A DNA stretch of 64,000 nt from Limnoperna fortunei (lineage: Eukaryota > Mollusca > Bivalvia > Mytilida > Modiolidae), in contig OX104115.1 in the NCBI GenBank assembly GCA_944474755.1, positions 34,111,080-34,175,079 of the forward strand. Reading direction: 5' to 3'. Position 1 is the stretch's first letter; every line of letters starts with the position of its first letter. The position numbers and the translations under genes are program-made. The notes under the pieces are model-generated. The model ran no database searches and was not told where the DNA came from. It saw only the letters and a program-made list of their open reading frames with translations. This document shows, one piece after another, positions 12,081 to 22,826 of the stretch.

Positions 12081-13154
12081 ATCTAGACGAATATATAACG
12101 ACTCGCCCCACTCTCGAGTCGCCCCATATTAATAACGAGTCGCCCCACTCAATAACGACTCACCCCACATATGTAAAGTTTAAAATTTATAATATAAATT
12201 TATATATTTATATCTTTATAATATAAATAAATACATTGATAGTACAAATATTTTAATTTGCGTATATTGTACTGCTCTGTGTTTTAATTGGCGGTGGATC
12301 TCTTGAGATTAAAGAGTAACAAGTGGCTCAGCAATTTAGAGAGTTTTGTTTTGAGAAATCTAGGCCTGAACATGAATGAATTTTTAATTAATCGAAAGTG
12401 TACTCAACTAGCCTGTAAATTTAAGTGTTGAATACTGTTAATCTTACATACTAGTGAAAACATTTTTAAGGGAAAAAGGAGAAAGGTACCCCCTGTCCAC
12501 CACCTCTAATATGGTGCAATCAGTTGTCACATGTGACAGCTCTCGAGTTGGCATAAATTCTTCGCAAACAAAATAAACAGGGCGGAGCAGGCATTTTTTT
12601 CAATGCCTGAAGTGTACACTCAGACAATAAGACTTTGATTGGTAACACACTATGAACTACATTTGTACATCTAATTATTTACATACTGTAATTACTCAAG
12701 TTAATCAAACACAGTTAATAAACAAACCCACATTCAATTAAAGACGATTAATTACTTCATTATAATATTAACTACATCGGTTAACTTTTCATTCTTCAAA
12801 ACTGTTAATCCCATCAAAGTTAATCACGATTGTAAACAATCAAACATTCGGTTATAATTATCATAATTAATGAAAGAAGTGAACACGAGTTCACTTTAAT
12901 CTCAAGAGATCCACAAATTAAAACACTTAGCAATAAAATATATCCAAATTTTAAAAATTATACTATAAATTTAATTAAATATATTTTAAAATATTAAAGT
13001 TATAAACTTATATTATATATTTTACATATGTGGGGCGAGTCGTTATTGAGTGGGGCGACTCGTTATTAAATGTGGGGCGACTCGTTATTAATATGGGGCG
13101 ACTCGTGATGGGGCGACTCGAGAGTGGGGCGAGTCGTTACGATACCATCTAGAC
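12081..13154. mobile_element. Foldback element A with GGGGCGACTCG-repeat arms and 8 bp TSD
   Basis: ATCTAGAC at 12081-12088 and 13147-13154 is a perfect direct repeat that bounds the element (12089-13146). The outer arms are built of repeated GGGGCGACTCG units: four in antisense on the left (12099-12165) and six on the right (13028-13138). They pair as terminal inverted repeats. The pairing continues inward through AT-rich sequence to GGATCTCTTGAGATTAAAG (12296) against CTTTAATCTCAAGAGATCC (12894), giving arms of about 230 bp. The 570 bp interior has no gene. An 8 bp target duplication is typical of hAT; 8-10 bp is also seen with MULE and foldback elements. Confidence 0.8.
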
Positions 13155-13159
13155 CAATC

Positions 13160-13879
13160 AAATAAACGTATTTCTAAATATGCAAATCATATTAGAATTA
13201 TTTCCTACTGAACTCCTCTCGTGTTTTACCCTTACCCCTTAGCGATTGAAAGGGGTGCAAAGCCCCAGCAGAAGAAATTTTACCTTTTCAGCAATTTTGC
13301 ACTTAATTTACACCCGGATTAGACTTGACTTGGGGAGCTTTTTACGTCCTACACCGACAACTTAATGCCCTTGGTCGGACGGCCGGATTAGACTGGTCCC
13401 ACTGTAGTCTCGATCACCCAGACGCATATATAATAGCGTCTGGGATCACCTTATTTTAATTTCGCTACCTATAGGTGGAGACAAACAATGATTCTATTTT
13501 TAGAGCCCTATAAAAAAATTTTTAAACCAGGAAAACCATGCAAACATATCTATACTTATAATATGACGTCACAGTAAGATTCACTCTTGATTATGCATAA
13601 CAATAATATTTGTTTAATAAATTGATAAAGTAATATTTTATAAAAATATTCAAATGTAAACTTTGGTACAATTTGTTGTACACTTCTTGATATGAATGGA
13701 AGTAATTTTTTTGGACAATAAAAATATCATCCAATCAAAAATTACGCCCAGTTTTGGGCGTAATGATAACGATTTTAATGGGTTGGTCTAAAAACAGGAC
13801 GAAGAAAAACAGGACGGGAAATTTTCTATATATAAATGGTCATAACTTTTGAAGTAATAAAGATATTAACAAACCTAAA
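13160..13879. other. Gap with a solo repeat unit and two short hairpins
   Basis: 13205-13335 is a single diverged copy of the 162 bp unit at 10555. CCCAGACGC...GCGTCTGGG (about 13417-13444) and ATTACGCCCA-gttt-TGGGCGTAAT (about 13740-13764) are perfect short hairpins. No gene is seen. Confidence 0.5.
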
Positions 13880-14048
13880 ACTGATTGTGGAAAGACCTTC
13901 TTGTATTTATTATGATTATGGTTTTTTTTTCTTCTTCCGCGGGGGTTTGCCAAAAAGTGTCTCGACATATCATTTCGATACTTGGTACTATTAATAGGTC
14001 ATATCCGTAGATGACATGGCTCATGCTTTAAATAATAATAATAATAAT
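13880..14048 (+). mobile_element. 5' fragment of Helentron-like family 1
   Basis: GGAAAGACCTTCTTGTATTT and then CTTCTTCCGCGG, GTTTGCCAAAAAGTGTC, ATCATTTCGATACTTGGTA and GATGACATGGCTCATGCTT match the reverse complement of the right ends of the units at 25.7, 26.8 and 30.4 kb. The fragment breaks off after about 150 bp and is followed by six AAT repeats (14030-14048). Confidence 0.8.
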
Positions 14049-16001
14049 AGTGAAGCTGTTTAAACGACCTTTAGTATACTTTAGGGTAAGCACCATGCAT
14101 CTAAACATACATATTGTACTATATACTTCCTTAAGTTAACCATAACGAAGCTTGGGGTTCTCTTCAACATGTACTTGGAAGTTGGAGAAAGGACACTTCT
14201 TTGTATCCCAATGACCCCCTCTATCTGCCGTCGATGGCATATATCGTATTTTCAGTGAAATATGTGTGTTATGTAATAAGTACCAGCACTAGAGGTGTCT
14301 GGTCGTTTCGCCCCGACTACCTGTTCGCCCTGAGTCGATTCGCTTGGGTCGTTTCGCACCTATAAAGTGAGTCGTTTCGCCCTGGGTCTTTTCGCTCCTC
14401 TAAATAAAAACAATGTGTATCTGTAAACAATAAAGGGTATTTTGTGTGTTGGACTGGAGCTGATGAACTTTAATTAATGAAGCGTATTTTCGCTAAATTA
14501 TGTTCGAACTTTGTGTGAGGTATAATGGTAACCAGACAGATTTTTTTCCAAGTCTTGTGGGTGTAAGACAGGGAGAAAATCTGTCCCCCTTTTTATTCAC
14601 GCTATTCTTAAATGATATTGAAGAATACTTTAATCAGCTCGGGGGACTCCCACTTTAGACTATCAAAGATAAACTTGAGAATGAACTACATGTATATTAT
14701 AGTATTTTTGTTATCCTTTATGCAGATGATACTGTTTTATTATCTGAATCCATGAATGGCATGCAACAATTACTTAATTTATTTCAATCATATTGTGAGA
14801 CCTGGAAGCTTCATGTAAATATAAACAAAACAAAAGTTATGATATTCAGTAAGAGAAAAGTAGCCAATAACAATAATTTATTTTTGCTAGGTGAACAATT
14901 AGAAATTGTTGAAAAATGTTCATACCTTGGAGTTATTTTTAAATATAATGGAAGTTTTTTTTTAAACAAGAAAGAAGCTTATAGATCAGTCACAAAAATC
15001 CTTGTACAGTGTATACAAATTAGTTCAAAATGAAAGCATCCCTATTGATATACAGCTTAAAATGTTCGACGCCATGGTTGAACCAATTTTGCTTTACAGG
15101 TCAGATATATGGGGCTATGAAAATCTAAAAATCATCGAAGAAATCCAATTGAAGTTTTGTAAACGCATTTTAAAGGTTTGAAATAGCAGCCCAAACTTTT
15201 TTGTGTATGGGGAACTTGGAAGATTTCCACTGAGTATCAGAGTAAAAATTAGAATGCTTTCTTTTTGGACCAAGCTTGTTAATAGTGGGTCAAAATTGAG
15301 TGGAATCTTGTTTAGATTGAGGCACTCCCTTCAAATACATGGCTCATACAATTTTAAATGGATACAATTTATCAAAGAATGTTTAGATGACCTTGGGCTA
15401 AGTTATATTTGTATTAACCAGTTTCCAATTCTAAATATGCAAATGGTAAAACAGATTCTTCAAGATCAATTTATCCAATCTTTGCTCAGCACTATTTCCA
15501 CATCTTCTTGGGAACAGTTTTACTCAATATTTAAACACTCATTTGGTATGGAAAATTATTTGGTCAGATTACCCGAGTCATACAGAATTTAGATAACAAA
15601 ACTGAGAACATCTAATTTAAGATTGCCTATCGAAACTGGAAGGTGGTTTAATATACCACGACATGACCGTAGATGCAGTTTATGTAAAAATGGAATTGGT
15701 GACGAGTTTCACGTTTTATTTGTATGTACAAACCCTGATATTGTTGCTTTAAGAGACAAATATGTCCCTTCTTAATATGTAAGAAATCCATGTATTAAAA
15801 AATGAAAGACTTATTGTTGTACTGTAATATTGAAATTTATAAGCGACTTGCTGTATTCATAAGGAAAATAATAAACTTTTTATAAAATTAACACAATATG
15901 TACTACTTCATATACTATATACATGTTCATCTGTCATTGTTCTCATATATGTATCTAATTATACTCCCCGCTTGAAAAGCGGGGGGTATATATTGTTCAT
16001 G

Positions 16002-16041
16002 GTGTCCGTCCGTCCGTCCGTCCGTCCGTCTGTCCGTCCGT
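16002..16041 (+). repeat. TCCG microsatellite
   Basis: About nine TCCG/TCTG tetranucleotide units between the 5' end and the core array of the family-3 element. Microsatellites at this position are known in pearl elements. Confidence 0.9.
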
Positions 16042-16059
16042 TACACTTTCTATTATTTG

Positions 16060-16915
16060 CAACTCCTCCTACACCACTGAAAGGAATTTGATGAAACTTA
16101 CACATAATCTTTGTCTCATAGTGCCATTGTGCAGGAGATACTTAACATTTTGATCGGAATGATATTTGGGGTTTCCCATAGAAAAACATGGACTTTGTCA
16201 TTGACCTAAGGGGGTCCCTATCTCTTATGTGCAACTCCTCCTACACCACTGAATGGAATTTAATGAAACTTACACAGAATCCTTGTCACATAGTGCCATT
16301 GTGCAGGAGATATTAAACATTTTGATCGGATCGATATTTGGGGTTTCCCATAGAAAAACATGGACATTGTCATTGACCTAAGGGGGTCCTCATGTCTTAT
16401 GTGCAACTCCTCCTACACCACTGAATGGAATTTGTTGAAACTTACACAGAATCCTTGTCACATAGTGCCATTGTGCAGGAGATATTTATTATTTTGATCG
16501 GAATGATATTTGGGGTTTCCCATAGAACAACACGGACTGTCATTGACATAAGGGGATACTCATTTCTTATGTGCGACTCCTCCTACACCACTAAATAGAA
16601 TTTGATGAAACTTACACAGAATGTTGTCACATATTGCCATTGTGCACTAGATATATAACATTTCGATTGTAATGATATTTGGGGTTTCCCATAGAAAAAC
16701 ATGGAGTTTGTAATGGACATAATGGGATACCCATCTTTTATTTGCAATTCCTCCTACACCACTGAATGGAATTTGTTGAAACTTATACAGAATCTTGGTC
16801 ACATATTGCCATTGTGAATTGGATATTAAACATTTTGATCAGAATATTATTGGAGGTTTGCCATAGAAAAACATGGACTTTGTCATTGACATAGGGGATG
16901 CCATTCTTTGGGGGA
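16060..16915 (+). repeat. Five tandem 170-172 bp core repeats
   Basis: The anchor CAACTCCTCCTACACCACTG occurs, with small changes, at 16060, 16232, 16404, 16574 and 16745. Each unit also has TTGCCATTGTGCA-like and GGGGTTTCCCATAGAA words. A related anchor recurs at 63339-63700. Confidence 0.9.
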
Positions 16916-17149
16916 TTGGGGAGGGTTACTTGTATTATCTGCAATTTCGCCTTCACGTTTAACTAGATAAAGTTTCAATTTCATAATTAAGAACACCTGA
17001 ATTTTCAAAGTAATTGTGAAGCGGGGGTAATCAATGGTGAGCATTGCTCACAGGTGTTTTTACTCTAGTTTGTATTTCTTACCTCATGCTACACATGTAA
17101 ATTGTGTCTGAGTGTTTTCAAATAAACTTGTAAAACTTGTAAAAAAACA

Positions 17150-17735
17150 GCAATTATAATTTCAGTTGTTAATTACTTCATCAAAATAAATCAATTAATT
17201 TGTTAATCAGTATCAAATACCAATTATCATTTTTTAATGTGATGATTAAAAGAAATTATGTTATGATTAAATAAAATTTAATCAAATTAAAAAACACCTT
17301 GATCTAGAGCTTTACAGCTTGTGCCATCTTGTCTTGGAATGTAACAGAAAATATACCAAACTCCAGACCATACTCACAGAACAGTGGTCACAATACCAGA
17401 ACAACCAGGTTACAACTACCCAGTTTGTAAAGAATGTTGGTTCCATCTACACCATTGATGATCAGGAGTGACAATAACTATGTGCTGTATCAGTGTGTTT
17501 TTTATGTTTTGTATGCTTTGTTGTTGTTTTTGTTAAACTGACTTAATAAAATAAATATATATATTTAAAATTACTTTTTTTTCTGTACATCTATAATAAT
17601 TTAGATCCCTGATATGTCAAAGATTGAAAGAGTAAAAACATGACTTCAACAAAAAAAGTAAATTATTACAGAAACCATAACACAAGCACACGTACGTAAT
17701 AGACAATGATCTATCATTATATATCCTATACAAAG
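17150..17735. other. AT-rich interior of foldback B, possible LINE 3' scrap
   Basis: Around 17320-17470 one frame reads CHLVLECNRKYTKLQTIL, reminiscent of the His/Cys tail of LINE proteins, but it is too short to be sure. The rest is AT-rich with no gene. Confidence 0.3.
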
Positions 17736-17989
17736 TACGGGCGAAACGACCCAGGGCGAAAAGGAATCGGAGCGAAACGACTCGGTGCGAACGGGATTCG
17801 GGGCGAAACGACCCCGAGGCGAAGGGGATTGGGGCGAAACGACCCCGAGGCGAAGGGGATTCGGGGCGAAACGACCCGGATTCAGCACTAGAAGGCAATA
17901 TGATAAAGAAAATGTCATTGAAACATAAGTTGGGTGAGGGGGTCATTGTGGTACCAAGTAGGGTCATTTCCTCAAGTACCTGTGTCCTT

Positions 17990-18085
17990 GGCTCTCTGAA
18001 CTCCGGCTTCCTCCCCCAAAAAAACTAGATGCCATGATATAGCTGAAAAATTGCTGAAAATGGCATTAAATGTAATTCAAAGAAA
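17990..18085 (+). mobile_element. SINE 3' fragment
   Basis: CTCCGGCTTCCTCCCCCAA, GCCATGATATAGCTGAAAAA and TTGCTGAAAATGGCATTAAA match the core and tail of the intact SINEs. Confidence 0.75.
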
Positions 18086-18392
18086 CAAAATTGTAACCTT
18101 AAACCTATCCCTACCCTAAGTTGGCTTAACCCTTACCTATTTTGATCCGAGTCTGATCCTCTACTTGGGTTTTCTAATGTATAGTTATACAGACCAATAA
18201 GATCCATTGTAAATTTTGACCAAATTGTATACTGTTGGATGTAGTAATTGGCATATAATAAGAGTATTTTTTCTGAAATGTATTTATTAATTGAGTCACT
18301 CGTCATGATAAATCATATAAAATACAAATTTGCAAGACTGATAGAATTTTCTGTTGATGTGTTGGTATATACATGTATTATGTATAATTTTA

Positions 18393-18731
18393 GGTTCTGG
18401 CAAAACTCTGATCATTGAGTGTTTACCTTTTCTGACCAGATCTGCTTCATGTGTGGTAGTCACTAGTGGTAAATTCTCTTAATGCTATAATAGAACAAAA
18501 GCTGAGACTGTTTAAACACTGCATTGTAATTGATGAAAGTCTGCTGAAAGATTTGTCCAACGATCAGACCATTAATGACAGAAGAAAAACTGAAATAAAA
18601 CGTTTAAAGAATGGTGAATTTTTTTTATAATTGGCCATCCAGAGGTTACGCAGACTGAAATTGTAAAAAAGCTTTTCCGCCAGGAATGTATTACTTTGTT
18701 TACTGCTAAGGTGTTAAATGATAAGTTCTAA
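18393..18731 (+). pseudogene. RecQ/DEAD-like helicase fragment
   Basis: Three frames read in order give GSGKTLIIECLPFL (Walker A, from 18393), VVVTSGKFS-LNAIIEQKLRLF (motif Ia-like, SPLNALM in RecQ relatives), and FFIIGHPEVTQTEIVKKLF (GHPE block typical of RecQ-like proteins). One frameshift lies near 18478 and another in the T-run near 18620. The frame stops at 18729-18731. A TTTTAG precedes the first block, as if at an exon start. Only the N-terminal helicase lobe is represented. Processed copies or remnants of expanded RecQ-like genes are common in bivalves as I recall them. Dead copy; the assignment to RecQ is probable. Confidence 0.55.
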
Positions 18732-18734
18732 GTA

Positions 18735-20269
18735 ATATGTATTGCCAAGACTATTTAGTATAAAGACAGTGAGTCTTAGACCTCAATGTTGTTACTAGTA
18801 AGATAACGCACACAAAGTATAGCAGAGCAAATATTCAAAATGTTTTTCATACCATGTACATATATGTTAATGCAAGTTTGCATTTACAGTTTAGAATTTA
18901 GAACATAACAGTATGATCAATGAAGTAAATACACCATATCATTAATTTACATGTATTTGTTAACATTTTGATAACTAAAATGTGAAAATGGTGACTGAAA
19001 CCTGGCAACAATGAGTTGGTTGGTACCAATGAGACCCCTGTTAAAAACAGATAATACAAATGCTAACTCTGAAAAAAGTGAATTCAGATAAATTGCATTT
19101 GGGGGACCAGGAACCAAAGTCCTGTTTGACTACTATGTCTACTTTATTTTGGTATTGTTCAAGATATTATATTTTATCTAAAATTAAGTATGTTATTCGT
19201 CAAAATCTGGAAAAATTAGCGATTGATACAACCTTTGAGATACAAAACCTTTTATCATCTATATATGTGATACAAGATGTACTTTGTCGGAACTACTTCT
19301 TGACATCACAATGAATGATATAACCAATGATTTAGTGAATGACTTTCATTCTATGAATGAGATATGACGTCACAATATGTGACATGACATGTTTACATGG
19401 TTCATGTGCATGTGTAACCATTAAAATTTCTAAATCTCTATATTCCTTATTTTCTGAGTTACTTCCTATTGTCATGAGAGCATGATTCTGGTGAAAAGTT
19501 ACATTTTATTTTTTCCCTAAATAATTTATGTGGCCTGTTTGTTCCAGTGCAAATGAAATACACATCAGAATTAGTTTGCATTTCATAATACATTTTACCA
19601 AATTTAGGAATTAAACATTGCAGAAAAACAACTTTACCCACAGACTGGTAATTTAAAGTACCTGCTCTAAAGAACAGATAACTCTGCTAATTGAAGATTA
19701 ATCTTGTTTACAGCAAGTAGTGTTCAGTTACATCATTTATTATTTTATATTATATTTGTACATAGGTGTGGTCCAGTTGTGTATAAGGAAGTGTGCAAAT
19801 CTTGTTCCATGCACATTATGTCCTTTGGTAGAGCTCTTAGCAGTTGGGTTTGATTGCTCCAATGTATATTTTGCAGGCGAATAGGATCAGTTATTTCCCT
19901 TAGTTGGATAATTGTTTACATCATATGAACAGGTTTGAAGAAACATCAATGTTTATTTTGGACATCAAGCAAAGATTCAATCAATCTAAATTTTAAAATA
20001 TTATTATTTTAGCTATTTTATAATAGTTTAATTGGGATTAAAAAAAAAATATTGCTTATTATTAAAAAATGAAAATCTTGACCAGTTGAGAAATTGAATT
20101 TGTTATTGGACTGTAGAAAACAAAAACATGTGATTATTATTACTTTCACAAAATAGTTTAATGTATTTATCTGCAATACAAATTATTGTTAATGCCAAGA
20201 GTATCAGGTCATAATCTGGGTGTAACAGGTACAGAAGTATCTTTTAGCTTTAAACCCAATCCCCAATCA
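18735..20269. other. No recognisable feature
   Basis: AT-rich. The short open frames at 19060-19314 (+) and 19459-19641 (-) show no motif that I recognise. No SINE or repeat pair was found here. Confidence 0.35.
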
Positions 20270-20330
20270 TGTATCGCCTGAATATAGCTGAAATATTGCT
20301 GCTCGGGCGTTAAACACCATTAATCAATCA
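20270..20330 (+). mobile_element. SINE tail fragment
   Basis: GAATATAGCTGAAATATTGC, GGCGTTAAACACC and ATCAATCATCAA match the tail of the SINE family (or a related family with the ATAGCTGAAATATTGCTG tail). Confidence 0.6.
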
Positions 20331-20643
20331 TCAACCCAATCATGTATATCAAATAACTTGTATTGCAGAATATACAAAAAACTACTGAATTAGTAGTGCA
20401 TGTATAAAATTGACTTCTGACATTTGGAAGTGATTTGAAATGGCAAATAGCAAGAAGCCTGTTGCGATTATTTTGGAATGTGCAAAATAGATATTGTGAA
20501 AATTTTTAATAAACATCTTTACTTCAACAGTTTAAAAAAATCCTGTCCATTATAGTTTAAGAGGAAACACATCTGAAACTGTTAAACAATTCAATTAATG
20601 ATTCTTCTTGGAAGTATTGTTCAAAGTCTGATCAGTCAAAAAA

Positions 20644-21134
20644 GGGTATATGCATCCTGACAAGTCAGGTTTTCTGTGTCCTCATGTATCCACGAAACCC
20701 TGAAAAACTAATTAGCTAGGAAATTCCTGGCTTGAAGTCACTTTTTTGATTGGCTACATCATACTGGCATGTAGCCAATCAAAAGCTCGCTTTTATTCAC
20801 GACTTGGTTAGGGGATAATCTCGATGTCGATTGTAAATAAACTAAAGGGATGTGTTGCAAAGACCATGTGAAAATAAGTGTATTTTATACAGTTGTGGTA
20901 ATAGTTTGTTATTACTGCGTTATTTATTAGTTGTGTTGTTTTCTTCCCACTCAAGAATGAGAAAGAATGACTACTGCCAAACACTTGCTTCTATTTAACA
21001 ATTTCATTGGTTGATATTTTGAAGGTTTAATGTCATGTAAAAATCTTCTAGCCTGGGAATTTTCTAGCTAACTTTGTCGGTTTCATGGACACATGTGGAC
21101 ACAGCAACCCTGACTTGTAAGGATAGGGTATATG
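20644..21134. mobile_element. MITE with ~90 bp TIRs and 9 bp TSD
   Basis: GGGTATATG at 20644-20652 and 21126-21134 is a perfect 9 bp direct repeat. Inside it, the left end ATCCTGACAAGTCAGG...TGTGTCC pairs with the right end GGACACAGCAACCCTGACTTG. The pairing continues to AGCTAGGAAATTCCTGG against TGGGAATTTTCTAGCT. Within the left half is a second hairpin, TTGATTGGCTACAT/ATGTAGCCAATCAA. No coding capacity. A 9 bp TSD with long TIRs suggests a MULE-derived non-autonomous element. Confidence 0.85.
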
Positions 21135-21525
21135 TTAATGACATATTATATCAGCAATATCACATTCTATTAGGGTAGTAGTTTTGAAGGAGGATACATT
21201 TAAGTTTCAGCCACTCAGAAACTATGATTGTCATGATGGCAGCCATGTTATTTGTCTGATTATGGTTGAATAAAGATTGCTTGTAGAGGACCTCATAGCC
21301 ATAATGTTTACCATGTTAGACAAAATTTAGACTTACTTTCAGATGAGAAGATTTTTTATTATAGATATGTGAAAATGCTTTTGACTGAAGTAATCTTTAC
21401 TTTAACAGTGCTTGTAAAATAATGTTGTAATAATTTAGCATAGATATTAGAAAACGATATGCTGGTCTTATTTAGGTTTAATTACCTGATCTGTTTCTAG
21501 CAAACTTTATCAGTAAAGCTGGTGT

Positions 21526-22560
21526 GTTCTTGTTCTGCTCACTTTTTGAAAATACAGGTAAAAAAGTAAGTGGGCAGAACAGGAATTGTATTAATTAGAT
21601 CTAATTAGAGAACAAAGGATTTAAAATTATAGTCTTTTTCAAATTTCCAATGTAATGTTTTTGTTTTATTAGTCAGAAATTTATTATCAAACATATATAT
21701 GTGTCATTATTTATATCTTGTAAAAAGCATTTTATTACAGATGACATCATTTTATTACAAAATTTACAAACAATTAATTTTACAAATTATTCCAGGTGAA
21801 GTAGATGTGAAGCTGCATCCGAGTATTGTATCACATCCATGCTGCCATCTGCAAGTCGTTGTTTAAGCTGGGTTAGTCTGCTATCGATGGTTCTGTATTT
21901 CTTTGCCTTTATGTGCGGGTAATCTCGTTTGCTGCCTGTATCTCCTTGAAAACTCTGATGACGGTAAAGATGTTTGGGTGGGCATGCTGTACTTTCTTCT
22001 TGAGTTTATTGCGCAATCCCTCCAAGTGGTTTGTAGTTCTAGCCTCTCACAGTACGTCTGGCGTTGTAGAATTGGGTTTTGCATTTGTAGAAGTTGGGTA
22101 GTGCCTGGATGGTCTGTCTGGTTTGGTCGGTCCAGTTGGAGTCTCTAAGTTTGGAAGTCTCTTCTCGTATATACTGGGTATGGGTAGTATTTCGTCGATG
22201 CATCTCTTGCGTATCGTGTCTAAAACCAGTTTTGTAACCAGACTTGTTACGTACAAATTGTACTTGGATTTGTGCATGTGCCATGGTGTCTCAAATATAA
22301 CTGATTTGACCTTAGAGTTTTCCTGCTTTTAAGACTGCTTTACAGCTTTGACCCTGTTCAGAAGTTAGTAAGTTTTCCTTTGATGCTGAGCAGTTATCAT
22401 ATTTACCTGATTTATTTACTAATTACTGATTTATTTACTAATTATGCTAATTGTGAAACAGACTATAGACACTAAAACAACAATCCGCCAATTAAGTTTA
22501 CACAAGACTAGTGGGCAGAACAAGAATTTAAAATTTAAAAAGTGGGCAGAAGTGGAATAA
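21526..22560 (-). mobile_element. Probable MULE-like element remnant
   Basis: The word TTCTTGTTCTGCTCACTTTT (21528) and its inverse recur at 21568 (AAGTGGGCAGAACAGG), 22510 (AGTGGGCAGAACAAGAA) and 22540 (AAAAGTGGGCAGAAGTGG). They flank the antisense transposase relic at 21795-22290. These look like repeated terminal or subterminal motifs of a decayed DNA transposon about 1 kb long. No target duplication was found. Confidence 0.5.
21795..22290 (-). pseudogene. MULE-like transposase C-terminal relic
   Basis: One minus-strand frame reads RTTNHLEGLRNKLKKKVQHA then HPNIFTVIRVFKEIQAANEITRT (about 22045-21910). It ends LTQLKQRLADGSMDVIQYSD and ASHLLHL near 21795. The NHLEG...HPNIF...EIQ pattern is the C-terminal block of MULE-type transposases common in animal genomes. 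The same frame continues upstream through STNAKPNSTTPDVL with an in-frame stop at 22047-22049, and another stop follows ITRT, so the gene is broken at least twice. The catalytic core is missing or unrecognisable. Confidence 0.6.
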
Positions 22561-22826
22561 ACCGTAAAGCTTCAGAACATTCTGTCTAGTTGACATTTTC
22601 TTTGTCACCCTTCTGTTTAACATAGTTTGCCGCCAAAAATTCAAGTTCAGCAAACTCCCATGCTGGTTTCTTGTTCTGTACAAGGTATATATAGTTGAGA
22701 CAGATTATAGAATCACAATTGTTTTTATAAAGACTGATCATTTTACTTGTTTGGATTTTAAATTGGTTGCCATAAATTTGGCAAGATACGCTAACCTTCA
22801 GAGCACCCAATTTCACTATAAGATTT

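Larger units (their letters stand above)
15963..17060 (+). mobile_element. Helentron/pearl-like element, family 3
   Basis: The left end ATACTCCCCGCTTGA forms a hairpin with AAAGCGGGGGGTAT. The same word returns inverted near the right end as GAAGCGGGGGTAAT (about 17017-17030). A second hairpin, GGTGAGC-att-GCTCAC, and a T-rich end follow it. Between them are a TCCG microsatellite and five core repeats. A terminal repeat mirrored subterminally, plus a 3' hairpin, is the Helentron signature. The element interrupts the LINE 3' region. No protein is encoded. Confidence 0.7.
14500..17145 (+). pseudogene. LINE reverse transcriptase relic interrupted by a Helentron-like insertion
   Basis: FFPSLVGVRQGENLSPFLF with TLFLNDIEEYF (14539-14640) and LYADDTVLLSES (14716-14751, catalytic Asp pair) are RT core blocks in one frame, separated by an in-frame TAG. 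The thumb region continues to 15033. After a frameshift it reads PIDIQLKMFDAMVEPILLYRSDIWGYE and then the frame at 15203-15592. A C-terminal zinc motif (CSLC...DEFHVLFVC) lies at about 15675-15730. The 3' untranslated end is split by the element at 15963-17060 and resumes at about 17065, with AATAAA near 17120 and a short A-run. The endonuclease is absent. This family is distinct from the LINE at 8006 and resembles the one at 34080. Confidence 0.8.
14284..17892. mobile_element. Foldback element B with GGGGCGAAACGAC-repeat arms and 10 bp TSD
   Basis: CAGCACTAGA at 14284-14293 and 17883-17892 is a perfect direct repeat. Just inside it, the left arm (to about 14403) carries GTCGTTTCGCCCC-type words. 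The right arm (from about 17738) carries the inverted form GGGGCGAAACGACC, interleaved with GAGGCGAAGGGGATT. The arms are therefore inverted minisatellites of unequal length. The interior is nested: a LINE relic at 14500-17145 and, inside it, a Helentron-like element at 15963-17060. A 9-10 bp target duplication with long repeat-built arms is the classical foldback/MULE pattern. No transposase is present, so any movement must have used enzyme supplied in trans. Confidence 0.75.

Noticed and set aside
14209..17948. Shared word CAATGACCCCCTC outside both arms of foldback B, in inverted orientation
   Set aside because: Only 13 bp, unequal distance from the TSD on each side. Probably chance or a trace of an older element; not enough to extend the boundaries.
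17617..17967. Arg/Pro/Gly-rich open frames on both strands
   Set aside because: They are translations of the GGGGCGAAACGAC minisatellite arm of the foldback element.
18393..18731. Helicase of an autonomous Helentron
   Set aside because: The SPLNA- and GHPE-type motifs are those of RecQ/DEAD-like proteins, not of the Pif1-like helicase of Helitrons, and no Rep motif is nearby.
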